A stretch of 26,727 nt of DNA from CF-118 sp035689345 (GTDB taxonomy: Bacteria; Chloroflexota; Dormibacteria; Dormibacterales; Dormibacteraceae): assembly GCA_035689345.1 (NCBI GenBank), contig DASSLR010000060.1, positions 1 to 26,727 of the forward strand. Reading direction: 5' to 3'. The first letter of the stretch is position 1, and each line of letters starts with the position of its first letter. Positions 8,027-15,876 of this stretch are shown in pieces. The position numbers were made by a program, and so were the translations under genes. The notes beneath the pieces are model-generated. The model ran no database searches and was not told the origin of the DNA. It worked only from the letters and a program-made list of their open reading frames with translations.

Positions 8027-8046
8027 CGCAAGGGGGCTCCCTTGCG
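8027..8046 (-). terminator. Hairpin after the CPA2 antiporter gene
   Basis: CGCAAGGG and CCCTTGCG pair around a GGCT loop, immediately beyond the antiporter stop codon at 8049 in the minus direction. The stem is eight perfect base pairs with no T run. Confidence 0.45.
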
Positions 8047-8048
8047 CC

Positions 8049-9785
8049 TTAAGCCAGCACCTCCTGCCGCTGCTTCAGGTGGCCGATGGCCTGGCGCCTC
8101 ACCTCTTCGAATCCATCCTTGAGGCCCTTGCGGAGGATGCGGGCGCAGGCGGCCGCCGAGTACAGGCGCGGTATGAACACGAAGTCCGCGCCCGCGTCAT
8201 AGAACTTGAGCGCCTGCGGGATGTGGTCCGTGGTCAGCACAATTCGCGCACGCGGCGCGTGATTGCGCACGTTCTGCAGCAGGCGCAGGTTGCTCGTGCC
8301 GCGCAGCACGTCGTCGGTGATGCTGGAGACGACCAGCTCCGCGTCCTCGATGCCCGCGTGGTGGAGCGTGTCGGCGTGCGCGATGTCGCCGTACACCACC
8401 TTGATGCCGCGACGCCGCAGCTCCCGCATCACCGTCGGGTTGAAGTCGATGACCTGAATCTTGCTCACGAACTCCTTGGACTCCTCGACATCACCCTCGT
8501 GCTCGAACTCGTAGAGGATCGTGCTCGCGTCGCGGAAGAAGCCCAGGAACACCACGGGGTAGTGACCCGATTCCGCGGCTTCGCCGGCCTTTTCCGAATC
8601 GAGGTCCTTGAGACCAATCGCCTTCAAGAGACTGGTTAGCGGGTCCTGGATCGCGTGGCTCGCATTGATCATGTAGGTCGACACGACCGACGTGACGGCG
8701 AAGGTCAGGATGACGACACCGAGGATGTCGCTCGAGATCTGGTGCGAGCGCAGTCCGAGAAACGCAAGCACGATCGAGAACTCGCTGACCTGGGCCAGGT
8801 TGATCGCGGGCACGATGCTGTTACGCAACCCGAGCCGCAGGGCGTAGAGGATCGGGATCACCACCACGCGACTGAGGATCACGAACGCCGACGCCGCAGC
8901 CACCAGCTCCAGGATCTGCGGCGTCGGCTTCGGGATCTGCATGCCGAGGGCGACGAAGAAGAGCGTGACGAAGAAGTCGCGAATGCTCACGGCTTTGGCC
9001 ATCACGTCGAGGCTGTACGGGAAGGTCGAGAGGCTCACGCCGGCGATCAGGGCGCCCATCTCGCGCGACAGGCCGATGACCGAGGCCGCGCCGGCGAGGA
9101 AGAAGCACCACGCAAGCGCGGTCACTAGCACGAGCTCCGGCGCTTTCGCCACCGCGCGAAACAGCCAGGGCAGGACGTACTTCGAGATCGCCAGGCTGCC
9201 GACCACCAGCAGCGCTCCCTTAGAGAGCGAGAAGGCCAGTGGCAGGAGGTCCGGGTTGGTGATGTTCGGCTGCACGGCCAGCATCGCGACCGCCCAGAGG
9301 TCCTGGATCACCAGCACGCCCAGGGTGATCCGGCCCGGCAGCGTGTCGAGCTCCATCCGGTCGTTGAGGAGCTTGACCACGACCAGCGTGCTCGAGAGGC
9401 TCATGCACGCTGCGAGATAGATCAATGAGTAGTCGTTGCCGCCGACGTGCGCGCCCAGCGCGGCAAAGAAGCCGAGTCCGAGCGCAATGCAGATCGGCAC
9501 CTGCAACGCTCCGGTCACAAGCATCGGCGGGCCGGCCGCGGCGAGCTTTCGGATGTCGATCTCGAGACCGATCACGAAAAGCAGAAGGATCAGTCCGATC
9601 TCGGCGACGGTCTGGATGCTGTCCAGGTCGGTGACCCAGCGCAGGCCGATGGGGCCGACGACGACACCCGCCAGCAGGTACGCAAGGATCAGCGGTTGGT
9701 GCAGCCGCCAGCTGACCAGAGCGAGAAGCGCCGCCGCGGCGACGCAGATGGCGATGCTCGAGAGAAGGTCTGTCGGGACTGTCAC
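8049..9785 (-). CDS. CPA2-family monovalent cation/proton antiporter with RCK-like domain
   Basis: GTG 9785 overlaps the TGA stop of the SDR gene (GTGA), giving 578 residues. The reading frame extends further upstream, but that part lies inside the SDR gene and is not protein-like. Residues 1-390 hold about 12 membrane helices with CPA2 features: LILAYLLAGVVVGPIGL, the LLLFVIGLEID helix, LGVLVIQDLWAV and SREMGALIAGVSLS. A cytosolic TrkA-N/RCK-like domain follows (PVVFLGFFRDAS ... VIDFNP ... VVYGDI ... ELVVSSITDD). Its phosphate loop is G-F-F-R-D-A, lacking the usual GxGxxG glycines, so NAD binding may be altered or lost. The expected role is K+ or Na+/H+ exchange, as in KefB. Coupling to an SDR gene is unusual. 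Confidence 0.93.
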   Translation of the reverse strand: MTVPTDLLSSIAICVAAAALLALVSWRLHQPLILAYLLAGVVVGPIGLRWVTDLDSIQTVAEIGLILLLFVIGLEIDIRKLAAAGPPMLVTGALQVPICIALGLGFFAALGAHVGGNDYSLIYLAACMSLSSTLVVVKLLNDRMELDTLPGRITLGVLVIQDLWAVAMLAVQPNITNPDLLPLAFSLSKGALLVVGSLAISKYVLPWLFRAVAKAPELVLVTALAWCFFLAGAASVIGLSREMGALIAGVSLSTFPYSLDVMAKAVSIRDFFVTLFFVALGMQIPKPTPQILELVAAASAFVILSRVVVIPILYALRLGLRNSIVPAINLAQVSEFSIVLAFLGLRSHQISSDILGVVILTFAVTSVVSTYMINASHAIQDPLTSLLKAIGLKDLDSEKAGEAAESGHYPVVFLGFFRDASTILYEFEHEGDVEESKEFVSKIQVIDFNPTVMRELRRRGIKVVYGDIAHADTLHHAGIEDAELVVSSITDDVLRGTSNLRLLQNVRNHAPRARIVLTTDHIPQALKFYDAGADFVFIPRLYSAAACARILRKGLKDGFEEVRRQAIGHLKQRQEVLA

Positions 9786-10579
9786 TGGGCGGTGGCGAGC
9801 GATTCCATGTGGCCCCAGCGGCGCTCGAGGGCGGGAAGATCCGCGGCGTCGCCGGCGATGAGAAAGCGAGGACGGTGCACGCCTTCGATCAACGCCGACG
9901 CCTGCTGCTCGACGGCCTGCTTGCCGACTTCCGGCGGCGTGCCATCCCCCATCCACCGGCCGAGGCCGCGTGATCGCGTGTTCTGCCCGATCTTCGGCGC
10001 CTTCTGCGCGAGGCAGAAAAGCGACACGTGCACGCCCGTGCCCGCCGTCTGCTGCGCAAGCGCCTCGGTGAACGCGGCGATCGCGGCGTGGCCCGTGTCG
10101 TACGGAATCGTGTTGGCGTCGCCGGGGTGGACGCCGCCAAACGAGACGATGTTGATGATGTGGCCGGAGCCGCGCCCGGTCATGTGAGCCAGGAACGCCA
10201 GCGTCGTGCGGACCGCGCCGAGCAGGTTGGTCTCGAGCATCCACGTCCAGTCGTGCGTGGAGATCCGGTCCAGCTTGCCCTGCAGCAGCACGCCGGCCGC
10301 GTTGACCAGGATGTCGACGTGGCCCATCGACTTGACGGCGCCGTTCGCCAGCGAGCGGACCGACGCGTCGCTGCGCACGTCCGTCGAAAGCGCGATCGAC
10401 TTCTCCGCTGTTCGCAGGCGGAGGATCTCCTCGACGGTGTGGTCCATGCGCGGCGCGTCGAAGTCGGCCACGACGACGTCAGCCCCCTGGCGGGCAAACC
10501 CGAGCGCGACCGCCCGCCCGATGCCGCTGCCGGCGCCGGTGACCACGGCGACCTTGCCCGAGAGCGCGCCCGTACTCAT
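9782..10579 (-). CDS. SDR-family protein with catalytic Lys replaced by His
   Basis: The 265-residue protein is a classical short-chain dehydrogenase by length and fold: TGAGSGIG at 14-21 for the cofactor, Asp39 and Asp41 after strand 2 (suggesting NAD preference), NAAG at 93-96, Asn118, Ser146 and Tyr160. The usual YxxxK is Y-D-T-G-H, so residue 164 is His rather than Lys; the codon read from the sequence is CAC. The region after residue 185, normally the PG motif and substrate loop, is also atypical (FCLAQKAPK). Either the activity is altered or the protein is a nucleotide-binding partner. It is translationally coupled to the downstream antiporter gene. The fold is certain; function is open. 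Confidence 0.88.
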   Translation of the reverse strand: MSTGALSGKVAVVTGAGSGIGRAVALGFARQGADVVVADFDAPRMDHTVEEILRLRTAEKSIALSTDVRSDASVRSLANGAVKSMGHVDILVNAAGVLLQGKLDRISTHDWTWMLETNLLGAVRTTLAFLAHMTGRGSGHIINIVSFGGVHPGDANTIPYDTGHAAIAAFTEALAQQTAGTGVHVSLFCLAQKAPKIGQNTRSRGLGRWMGDGTPPEVGKQAVEQQASALIEGVHRPRFLIAGDAADLPALERRWGHMESLATAQ

Positions 10580-10598
10580 TGATGGACCCTACCTTTCC

Positions 10599-10638
10599 CG
10601 CCCCGAAATCGCGGTGTCGGGGTGCGGATTTCGGGGCG
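10599..10638. repeat. Inverted repeat, copy A of CCCCGAAATC family
   Basis: CGCCCCGAAATC at 10599-10610 pairs perfectly with GATTTCGGGGCG at 10627-10638 across a 16-nt spacer. It lies 20 bp upstream of the SDR start. A close relative is at 11882-11919. Confidence 0.7.
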
Positions 10639-10653
10639 CAGCGAGACCGCGCC

Positions 10654-10681
10654 AGTTGGCCCGGCTTCGCCGGCGCCAACT
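10654..10681. repeat. Bulged 12-bp hairpin
   Basis: AGTTGGC-CCGGC and GCCGG-C-GCCAACT pair around a TTC loop with a single bulged C. It is in the SDR/lipoprotein intergenic region. Role unknown. Confidence 0.5.
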
Positions 10682-10814
10682 CCCCCGCGCCGGCCGCGGG
10701 AAGTCGGAATCTGGAGTCGGCGCGGTTGCAGCGCCATTTGTGGCGCGGTCGAGCGTCATTGCGTCGGAAACTATGCATCGAGCGCGCGCGGATTTGCCAT
10801 ACCTTGGAGTGGCG

Positions 10815-11282
10815 ATGTTGCGCTTCGCCCTCGGCGCGATCGTGGTCGTCGTGCTCGCCGGGTGCGGCGCGAGCGGGTTCGCGCTCACCGGCGCCACCGT
10901 GGATGGGACCTACACCTGCGCCGTCGGTTCGGCCAACACGCCTTACGACCTGCAGGTGAGGATCGCGGCCGACAATCCGACATCGAGCGCGGTCGCCGTC
11001 AACTCGGTCGACGCGGTCATGGTCGTCGCCGACATACACGGGCAGTGGCAGCAGGCGGTCGGGGCGAAGTACGACGCAGGCGATCTGCAGTTCTCGCCGC
11101 GCTCGGTCGGCGCCAACGGGAAGGCCACATTGACGGCGACCATCCACAGCTCCTGCACCAACGGGCTGCACCCGGGCACCAACGACAACTACGCGGACTA
11201 CTCGGTCCAACTCACCGTGAAGACGTCGGCGGGCACGTTCCAGGTGACGAGCTCGAACAAGCACCGCATCGTCGCGCCCTGA
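10815..11282 (+). CDS. Small lipoprotein with a beta-rich domain
   Basis: ATG 10815 has GGAG six bases upstream. The 155-residue product has a lipoprotein signal (MLRFALG, hydrophobic 6-14, lipobox LAGC with Cys17). The mature part is small, rich in Thr, Val and Ser, with alternating strands; two Cys (in YTCAV and HSSCTNG) could form a disulfide. The pattern of paired strands ending TVKTSAGTFQV resembles Ig-like or C2-like extracytoplasmic lipoproteins, but I recognise no named family. It stands alone on the plus strand, converging on the GNAT gene; the two stop codons lie in one 12-bp palindrome. Confidence 0.8.
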   Translation: MLRFALGAIVVVVLAGCGASGFALTGATVDGTYTCAVGSANTPYDLQVRIAADNPTSSAVAVNSVDAVMVVADIHGQWQQAVGAKYDAGDLQFSPRSVGANGKATLTATIHSSCTNGLHPGTNDNYADYSVQLTVKTSAGTFQVTSSNKHRIVAP

Positions 11283-11290
11283 CCGGTCAG
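11279..11290. repeat. Palindrome containing both stop codons of convergent genes
   Basis: CTGACCGGTCAG is a perfect 12-bp palindrome. It contains TGA of the lipoprotein gene (11280-11282) and TGA of the GNAT gene on the other strand (11289-11287). Confidence 0.7.
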
Positions 11291-11874
11291 TGGATGCGCG
11301 TGCGCTTGACCGCCAGCGCGCGCGCCGGTGTCAGGCGCTCGCGCGCGGTGCCGACGATCGCCGGGTCGGCGCCCGCGGCGGGCCTGATCCGCAGCAGGCG
11401 CAGGCCGGCCACGCGCGTCACCTCGAACAGCAGCACCGGAGCAAACCCCGCATCGGCGTCAGCCTTCTCGGCCGGGTCATCGATGCTGCCGATCCACAGG
11501 CGGCGGAGATCGGGCAGTTCGACGAAGCCCTGCACCAGCCGTCGATAGTTCCCGCGGCGGCGGTGAGGCTCCAGGGTGTAGCAGTTCCAGACGTAGCCCT
11601 CGCCGGGAGCCGGCGTGATCCAGAGCCCCAGCTCGCCGATCCACTCGCGATGCGTGGAGAGCCAGCCGAAGGCGACGATCGATCCCTGCTGCTCGACGGC
11701 GAAGCACCGGCAACCGCGGGCAAAGCGGGCTGCGGCCCGGTCGCCGTCCGCTCCCATGGCGGCGGCGATTTCAGCCAGCCGGGCGGCTTTGATCTCGACG
11801 AAATCGGACGCGGAAGCGGAAGGCGGCGGACCTGTTCGCGTGAGGTCCGCCGCCCAGAGCTTGCTTCGGATCAC
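11287..11874 (-). CDS. GNAT-like acetyltransferase
   Basis: Starting at GTG 11874, the 195-residue protein shows a GNAT core: a strand with CFAVEQQGSIVAFGWLS (about 57-73), then LGLWITPAPGEGYVWNCYTLEPHRRRGNYRRLVQGF, in which the YTLEPHRRRGNYRRL segment is the acetyl-CoA loop (motif A, R/Q-x-x-G-x-G/A). The third position, usually Gly or Ala, is Tyr, so cofactor binding may be weaker. The substrate is unknown. The N-terminal 50 residues are helical and variable. It lies 49 bp downstream of the five-gene catabolic operon, beyond a hairpin, so it may be read through only weakly. Confidence 0.72.
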   Translation of the reverse strand: MIRSKLWAADLTRTGPPPSASASDFVEIKAARLAEIAAAMGADGDRAAARFARGCRCFAVEQQGSIVAFGWLSTHREWIGELGLWITPAPGEGYVWNCYTLEPHRRRGNYRRLVQGFVELPDLRRLWIGSIDDPAEKADADAGFAPVLLFEVTRVAGLRLLRIRPAAGADPAIVGTARERLTPARALAVKRTRIH

Positions 11875-11881
11875 ACGGGGT

Positions 11882-11919
11882 CCCCGCGAAATCTCGCCGC
11901 AGGCTCAGATTTCGTGGGG
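11882..11919. repeat. Inverted repeat, copy B of CCCCGAAATC family
   Basis: CCCCGCGAAATC (11882-11893) and GATTTCGTGGGG (11908-11919) pair with one mismatch around 14 nt. On the plus strand it is followed by a T run and could terminate transcripts in that direction. In the operon's direction it has no T run. It has the same arms as 10599-10638. Confidence 0.65.
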
Positions 11920-11923
11920 TTTT

Positions 11924-12766
11924 TCAGAAACGGAAGTGCAGCTTGCGGATGTTGTTGATCACGTCCTCGTCGCCGCTCGCGGACCCGCCGGGGAAGCGCT
12001 GGAAGAACGTGAGCACCGCGTCGGCCGCGTTGTTGAAGTGGATCAGCGCGTCCACGCCTTCGAAGTTGCCCTTCTCCGGCTCGGCCGACCACTTGCCGTC
12101 CTTGACCGTGGCTCGCCATTTGCCGCCCCAGGCCCCGTCGACCTGGATGCCGTACGAGTAGTCCTGGCCCTTCGAGGTCTTCTCGTCGACCGTGTACTGC
12201 CAGAAGATGAACGCGTACGGCAGGATCAAGCCCGCCGTCGCCTCATCGATGGTGGCGAGCTTGTTGCCCAGCCCGTACTCGATGTCGTACGGGTGCACGC
12301 CGTAGTCCATGATCTGGAAGGTCCCGTAGAAGCCCGCCGGCACAGGGCCGGCGAACGGGTGGTAGACCAGGAAGCTCTCCCACTCCTGTGGCGTCAGCTC
12401 GTCGAGCATCTTGTCGAACTTCTGCGCGTCCTTCTTGAAGCGGTCGAGAGCCTCTTCGCGCGAAAGCTTGCGAAAGTCGAGCGCGTGATCGTTCAGCGTC
12501 TCGCCCATCACGGGGAGACCGAGGGCCGTGCCCTCCTTGCCGGCGCGGGCGGCGTCCCAGTTCTTGAAGTAGCCCTCCATGACGTCGATCATGTGGCCGA
12601 CAAGGTCGCGCGTCTCCCAACCCGTGCAGCGGGTCATCACGTTCCAGTTCTTCGGATCGGAAACGAGGCGAGTGAAGTTGTCCCGGTCGCGGCGCATGAC
12701 GGTCATCACCGTCTCCTTGCCGTCGGCCGCCATCGGGTTGACGGGGGTGATCGTCGCGGTGCTCAT
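11924..12766 (-). CDS. Maleylpyruvate isomerase-like protein (DinB/MDMPI fold) with SCP2-like C-terminus
   Basis: ATG 12766 overlaps the TGA of the dioxygenase gene (ATGA) and gives 280 residues. The frame continues upstream only through that gene. The N-terminal four-helix part has the MDMPI pattern: TRCTGWETRDLVGHMID with His58, then MDYGVHPYDIEYG with Asp154 and His158, matching the His/Glu/His metal site of mycothiol-dependent maleylpyruvate isomerase (Asp for Glu). Residues from about 205 look like the SCP2-like domain of the family (WRATVKDGKW ... ALIHFNNAADAVLTFFQRF). MDMPI proteins isomerise ring-cleavage products or carry out thiol-dependent reactions. Being coupled to a hydroquinone-type ring-cleaving dioxygenase fits such a role. 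Confidence 0.83.
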   Translation of the reverse strand: MSTATITPVNPMAADGKETVMTVMRRDRDNFTRLVSDPKNWNVMTRCTGWETRDLVGHMIDVMEGYFKNWDAARAGKEGTALGLPVMGETLNDHALDFRKLSREEALDRFKKDAQKFDKMLDELTPQEWESFLVYHPFAGPVPAGFYGTFQIMDYGVHPYDIEYGLGNKLATIDEATAGLILPYAFIFWQYTVDEKTSKGQDYSYGIQVDGAWGGKWRATVKDGKWSAEPEKGNFEGVDALIHFNNAADAVLTFFQRFPGGSASGDEDVINNIRKLHFRF

Positions 12767-13749
12767 CGACTCGTAGACCTCCCTTCTTCCACCAGGTTTG
12801 TTGGCATTGCGATCGGCGTCAATGTTTCGTCCAGCCTGTCGCGCCGCACCTGGAACCACGGCGGCAGGCTCAGGCCCGAGCCAAGCGCCTCGGGCTTCTC
12901 ATCGATTGTGAATCCCGGCGAGTCGGTCGCGATCTCGAACAGGACGCCACCCGGCTCGCGGTAGTAGATCGACTTGAAGTACCAGCGATCGATCACCGGC
13001 GTGACGTTGCGCCCGGCCGCGACCAGCAGCTCGCGCCACGTTGCCTGGTGCTTGTCGTCAGGCGCGCGCCATGCGACATGGTGCACGGTGCCGATCGACT
13101 CCTCGCCCACCGGTCCTTCCGGCGATTCGATGAGATCGAGGATCGAGTCAGGCCCGCCGCCGCCGGTCTCGAATCGCACGCGGTTCCGCTCGCGGGCCTT
13201 CTCGCGAAAGCCCATCGTCTTCACTAGAAATTCCGTCGTCGCCTGGCTCTCCGCCACCGTGAGGGTCACCGAATGGAATCCGTGGATCGCATGCTCGGCA
13301 GGCACCGGACCGTCCTGCCAGGAGGTGAGCTTCAGTGGCGACCGTCCCGGGACGAGGTCGAGCTCGATGCCGTCCGGGTCCTGGATCGTGATCAGATCGT
13401 GCTCGAACCGAGTCGAGCGCGATGCCTCCACGCCCAGCTCGCGGAGTCGCTTCCACCAGAAGTCGAGCGAGCCCTCCGGGATCGTGAACGCGACAGTCGT
13501 CACCTGGCCGCTGCCGGCCCGGCGCTTCGGCCACGTGGGCCAGCCGAAGAACGTCATCGCCGTGCCGGGCGAGCCGAGGTAGTCGCCGTAGTAGATGTGG
13601 TAGGTGTCCGGCACGTCCTGGTTGATGCTCTTCTTCACGAAGCGCAGGCCGAGCACACCGACGTAGAAGTCGACGCTCTTCTGAACGTCGCCCGTGATGC
13701 TGGTCACGTGGTGAATGCCTGGAACCGTGGCGGGCAAGGCGGAACCCAT
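12763..13749 (-). CDS. Ring-cleaving dioxygenase, MhqO-like (VOC family)
   Basis: The 328-residue protein is two tandem glyoxalase/VOC domains (about 10-135 and 152-285) with a C-terminal extension. Strong matches to the MhqO/hydroquinone-dioxygenase family are GIHHVTSITGDVQKSVDFY, LGLRFVKKSINQDVPDTYHIYYGD, and a C-terminal FEIATDSPGF followed by LPPWFQ. Candidate Fe ligands are His14 or His159, His223 or His224, and Glu272. MhqO enzymes cleave hydroquinones, often chlorinated or substituted. It has AGGA five bases before the ATG, starts 7 bp after the lyase stop, and overlaps the next gene by four bases. Confidence 0.9.
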   Translation of the reverse strand: MGSALPATVPGIHHVTSITGDVQKSVDFYVGVLGLRFVKKSINQDVPDTYHIYYGDYLGSPGTAMTFFGWPTWPKRRAGSGQVTTVAFTIPEGSLDFWWKRLRELGVEASRSTRFEHDLITIQDPDGIELDLVPGRSPLKLTSWQDGPVPAEHAIHGFHSVTLTVAESQATTEFLVKTMGFREKARERNRVRFETGGGGPDSILDLIESPEGPVGEESIGTVHHVAWRAPDDKHQATWRELLVAAGRNVTPVIDRWYFKSIYYREPGGVLFEIATDSPGFTIDEKPEALGSGLSLPPWFQVRRDRLDETLTPIAMPTNLVEEGRSTSR

Positions 13750-13756
13750 GTTAGTC

Positions 13757-14527
13757 CTACCCTGGCTGGTGCCCGGAGGCTTCTTCCTCGACTCGGGCCC
13801 AGATCTCGGCGGCCATCGGCTCGACCGATTCTTCCTGAATGTGCGCCACCAGGCCGATCGCGCGCGCCATCACGGCCAGCCCCCGGCAAACCTGCCAGGG
13901 CAGCTCGAGCTCACTGGCGATTGCCCCAATCGCACCGGTGGCGTTGACGGGCAGCTCGCGACCGAGGCTGCGCGACGCCTCCTCGGCGACCGCCTGGATG
14001 AGCTCGACGTACCGGCCCGAGAGACCGTTCGCTTTCGCCACCTCGAACAGGCGCGGCGTGCGCGGGTCGACCGGCTTGTGGACCGGATGGCCCAGGCCCG
14101 GCACGGGCCGGTGCGATTTGACGTAGCGGCCGACGATTCCCTCGGCCAGCGTCTGCAAGTCGGCCTCCTCGCCCGCGTCCTGCAACGCCTCCTGGAGCAT
14201 GTGTGCCACAGCTTCGACCGGCCCGCCAAAACGGTCGCCCATGCCGAGCAATCCGGCGGCGACCGCCGCCTGCAGCGCCTCGGGGGCGCCGAGGTAGGTC
14301 ATGCGCGCGGCGATCGCGCTCGGCGTCACTCCATGCTCGACCAGGGTGACGGCGATGGCGTTGAACACCACCGACTCCTCGCGAGTCGGCAGCCGGCCCT
14401 TGAGCTCGAAGAACGCAAAGTCTCCCAGCGAGACGGTGCCGATGAGCTCGGTCAGGTCGCGGCCTCGCACCACGACTTTGTCCGCGGAGCTCCATCCCAT
14501 CTCGGAACGCAGCTTCTTGCGCGTCAC
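13757..14527 (-). CDS. Citryl-CoA lyase-like protein (citrate synthase superfamily)
   Basis: GTG 14527 overlaps the ligase stop (GTGA) and gives 256 residues, the length of stand-alone citryl-CoA lyases and much shorter than citrate synthase. The match runs through the domain: EHGVTPSAIAAR with His65, GMGDRFGGPVEAVAHM as in the ATP-citrate lyase C-terminus, and PGLGHPVHKPVDPR with His147. These two His align with pig citrate synthase His274 and His320. The third catalytic residue, normally Asp in N-V-D-x, falls in VNATGAIG and appears to be Thr197. The reaction expected is retro-aldol or Claisen cleavage of a 3-hydroxyacyl-CoA. The true substrate is unknown. Coupling to an acyl-CoA ligase suggests ligase-then-lyase chemistry. 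Confidence 0.82.
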   Translation of the reverse strand: MTRKKLRSEMGWSSADKVVVRGRDLTELIGTVSLGDFAFFELKGRLPTREESVVFNAIAVTLVEHGVTPSAIAARMTYLGAPEALQAAVAAGLLGMGDRFGGPVEAVAHMLQEALQDAGEEADLQTLAEGIVGRYVKSHRPVPGLGHPVHKPVDPRTPRLFEVAKANGLSGRYVELIQAVAEEASRSLGRELPVNATGAIGAIASELELPWQVCRGLAVMARAIGLVAHIQEESVEPMAAEIWARVEEEASGHQPG

Positions 14528-15876
14528 GTCTTCCTCGTGAGCCGCGTCTTGTAGGATGCCTCGCCGAAACCGGATTCGCCGACCAGCTGCACGGCGCAGC
14601 GGAAGGTGAGCGACGCGCGCACCGCCTTCTCGATCTCCTCGGCCAGCGCGTGGTCGCCTTCGTGGCCGTCCCTCACCTCGACCTCGACCGGCACAGGTGG
14701 CTCTACGCTCACGTTCGAGCCGTCGCGGACGACGCGGGCTCGACCCGTGACACGCGGCCTGAACCGCGCGACCACCGCGAGGATGGCGGACGGGTACACG
14801 TTGACCCCGCGCACGATGAACATGTCGTCGCGCCGGCCGATGATGCGCATGCGGAACGAGGTCCGGCCGCAGCCGCAATCACCTCCCTGCACCTCCACCA
14901 GGTCTCCGCCGAGGAACCGGACGACCGGGTGCGCCTCGCGTGTCAGGTGCGTGTAGACGAGCTCACCGACCGCACCAGGCTCGATCGTCATCGGCTCGCG
15001 CGAATCGGGATCGACCATCTCCAGCCACACGAGGCCGCCGCCGCTGAAATGCATCCCCTGGCGCGCCGGGCACTCGCCGAAGAGTGACGGCGCGATGTCG
15101 CCGATGCCCATCACCTCGTTGACGAAGGCTCCCGTGGCGGACTCGATGTGGTCGCGCACGGCCGGGATGCCACCGCCGGGCTCCCCGCCGGTGACGATGT
15201 GCCTGAGCGTGGTGATGCGTTCGTCGTACACCTGCAGCCGGTTGGCCAGGTATTGCGCGAACGAAGGCGTCGTCAGCAGCGTGTCGAAGATGCCGGCGCG
15301 CATCCCAAAAAGCACGCGGTCGGCGTCGCCCGGCCCGAGCGGGACCACGCGGCAGCCGATGCGCGCGAGCACGAAATAGGTGTGGCCGGCCACGAACGGG
15401 CCCGCGCCGAACGTGGACAGCACGCTGTGGTGCTCGTGGATGCCGGACGTGAAGTACGTGCGCGTGCCGATGGTGGTCCACATCTCGATGTCGGCCGGCG
15501 TCAGCGCGAGCACGCTGGGCGAGCCGGACGTGCCGCTGGTCTGGTACACGCGTTTGACGCGCTCCTCAGGGACGCAGAGGTTCGTGCCGAATGGCGCGCG
15601 CTCGTCGATCGCCACCTTGAGATCGGACTTGGACGTCAGCGGAAGCCTCGCGATGTCCGCAAGCCGGACGGGCTGCGGCCCGATGCCCGCATCCGCGAAA
15701 CGCCGGCGGAAGAAACCCGAGTTCTCCATCAGGTGACTCCACTGCCTCTCCCACGCGGCCGAGCTCCGCGCGAAGGCACTCTCGCGGCCGTCGGTCTCGA
15801 CCTCACGGTCCCAGATCCAGTCGCCGTCGCAGGTATCGCCGGGCAGCTTGCCGGTCGCCGGGTCGGTCGCTCTCAT
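14524..15876 (-). CDS. PaaK-like AMP-forming acyl-CoA ligase
   Basis: ATG 15876 overlaps the dehydrogenase stop (ATGA), giving 450 residues, normal for phenylacetate-CoA ligase relatives. Motifs are the P-loop-like TSGTSGSP (113-120), TGGEPGGGIP (A4/A5 region), a hinge with GDLVEV, the Cys-rich GGDCGCGRTSFRMRIIGRRDD, and RGVNVYPSAI, both conserved in PaaK. The C-terminal end, YKTRLTRK, could carry the A10 Lys. The usual YG-x-T/S-E segment is instead MGIGD, so the acyl-pocket residues may differ from phenylacetate enzymes. Activity is expected to be ATP + acid + CoA to acyl-CoA + AMP + PPi; the acid is unknown, with aromatic or hydroxy-acid substrates possible. Confidence 0.9.
   Translation of the reverse strand: MRATDPATGKLPGDTCDGDWIWDREVETDGRESAFARSSAAWERQWSHLMENSGFFRRRFADAGIGPQPVRLADIARLPLTSKSDLKVAIDERAPFGTNLCVPEERVKRVYQTSGTSGSPSVLALTPADIEMWTTIGTRTYFTSGIHEHHSVLSTFGAGPFVAGHTYFVLARIGCRVVPLGPGDADRVLFGMRAGIFDTLLTTPSFAQYLANRLQVYDERITTLRHIVTGGEPGGGIPAVRDHIESATGAFVNEVMGIGDIAPSLFGECPARQGMHFSGGGLVWLEMVDPDSREPMTIEPGAVGELVYTHLTREAHPVVRFLGGDLVEVQGGDCGCGRTSFRMRIIGRRDDMFIVRGVNVYPSAILAVVARFRPRVTGRARVVRDGSNVSVEPPVPVEVEVRDGHEGDHALAEEIEKAVRASLTFRCAVQLVGESGFGEASYKTRLTRKT

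Larger units (their letters stand above)
7690..8048. other. Gene-poor gap between convergent genes
   Basis: This 359-bp stretch holds twin palindromes (7723-7783) and two hairpins (7956-7978 and 8027-8046). An 84-codon minus-strand frame (7686-7940, GTG start) spans most of it, but it matches no family I know and its C-terminus is made of the palindromes, so I do not call it a gene. Confidence 0.6.

Noticed and set aside
9786..10244. 153-codon extension of the antiporter frame
   Set aside because: It is a shadow of the SDR gene; the GTGA junction at 9782-9785 gives a proper start.
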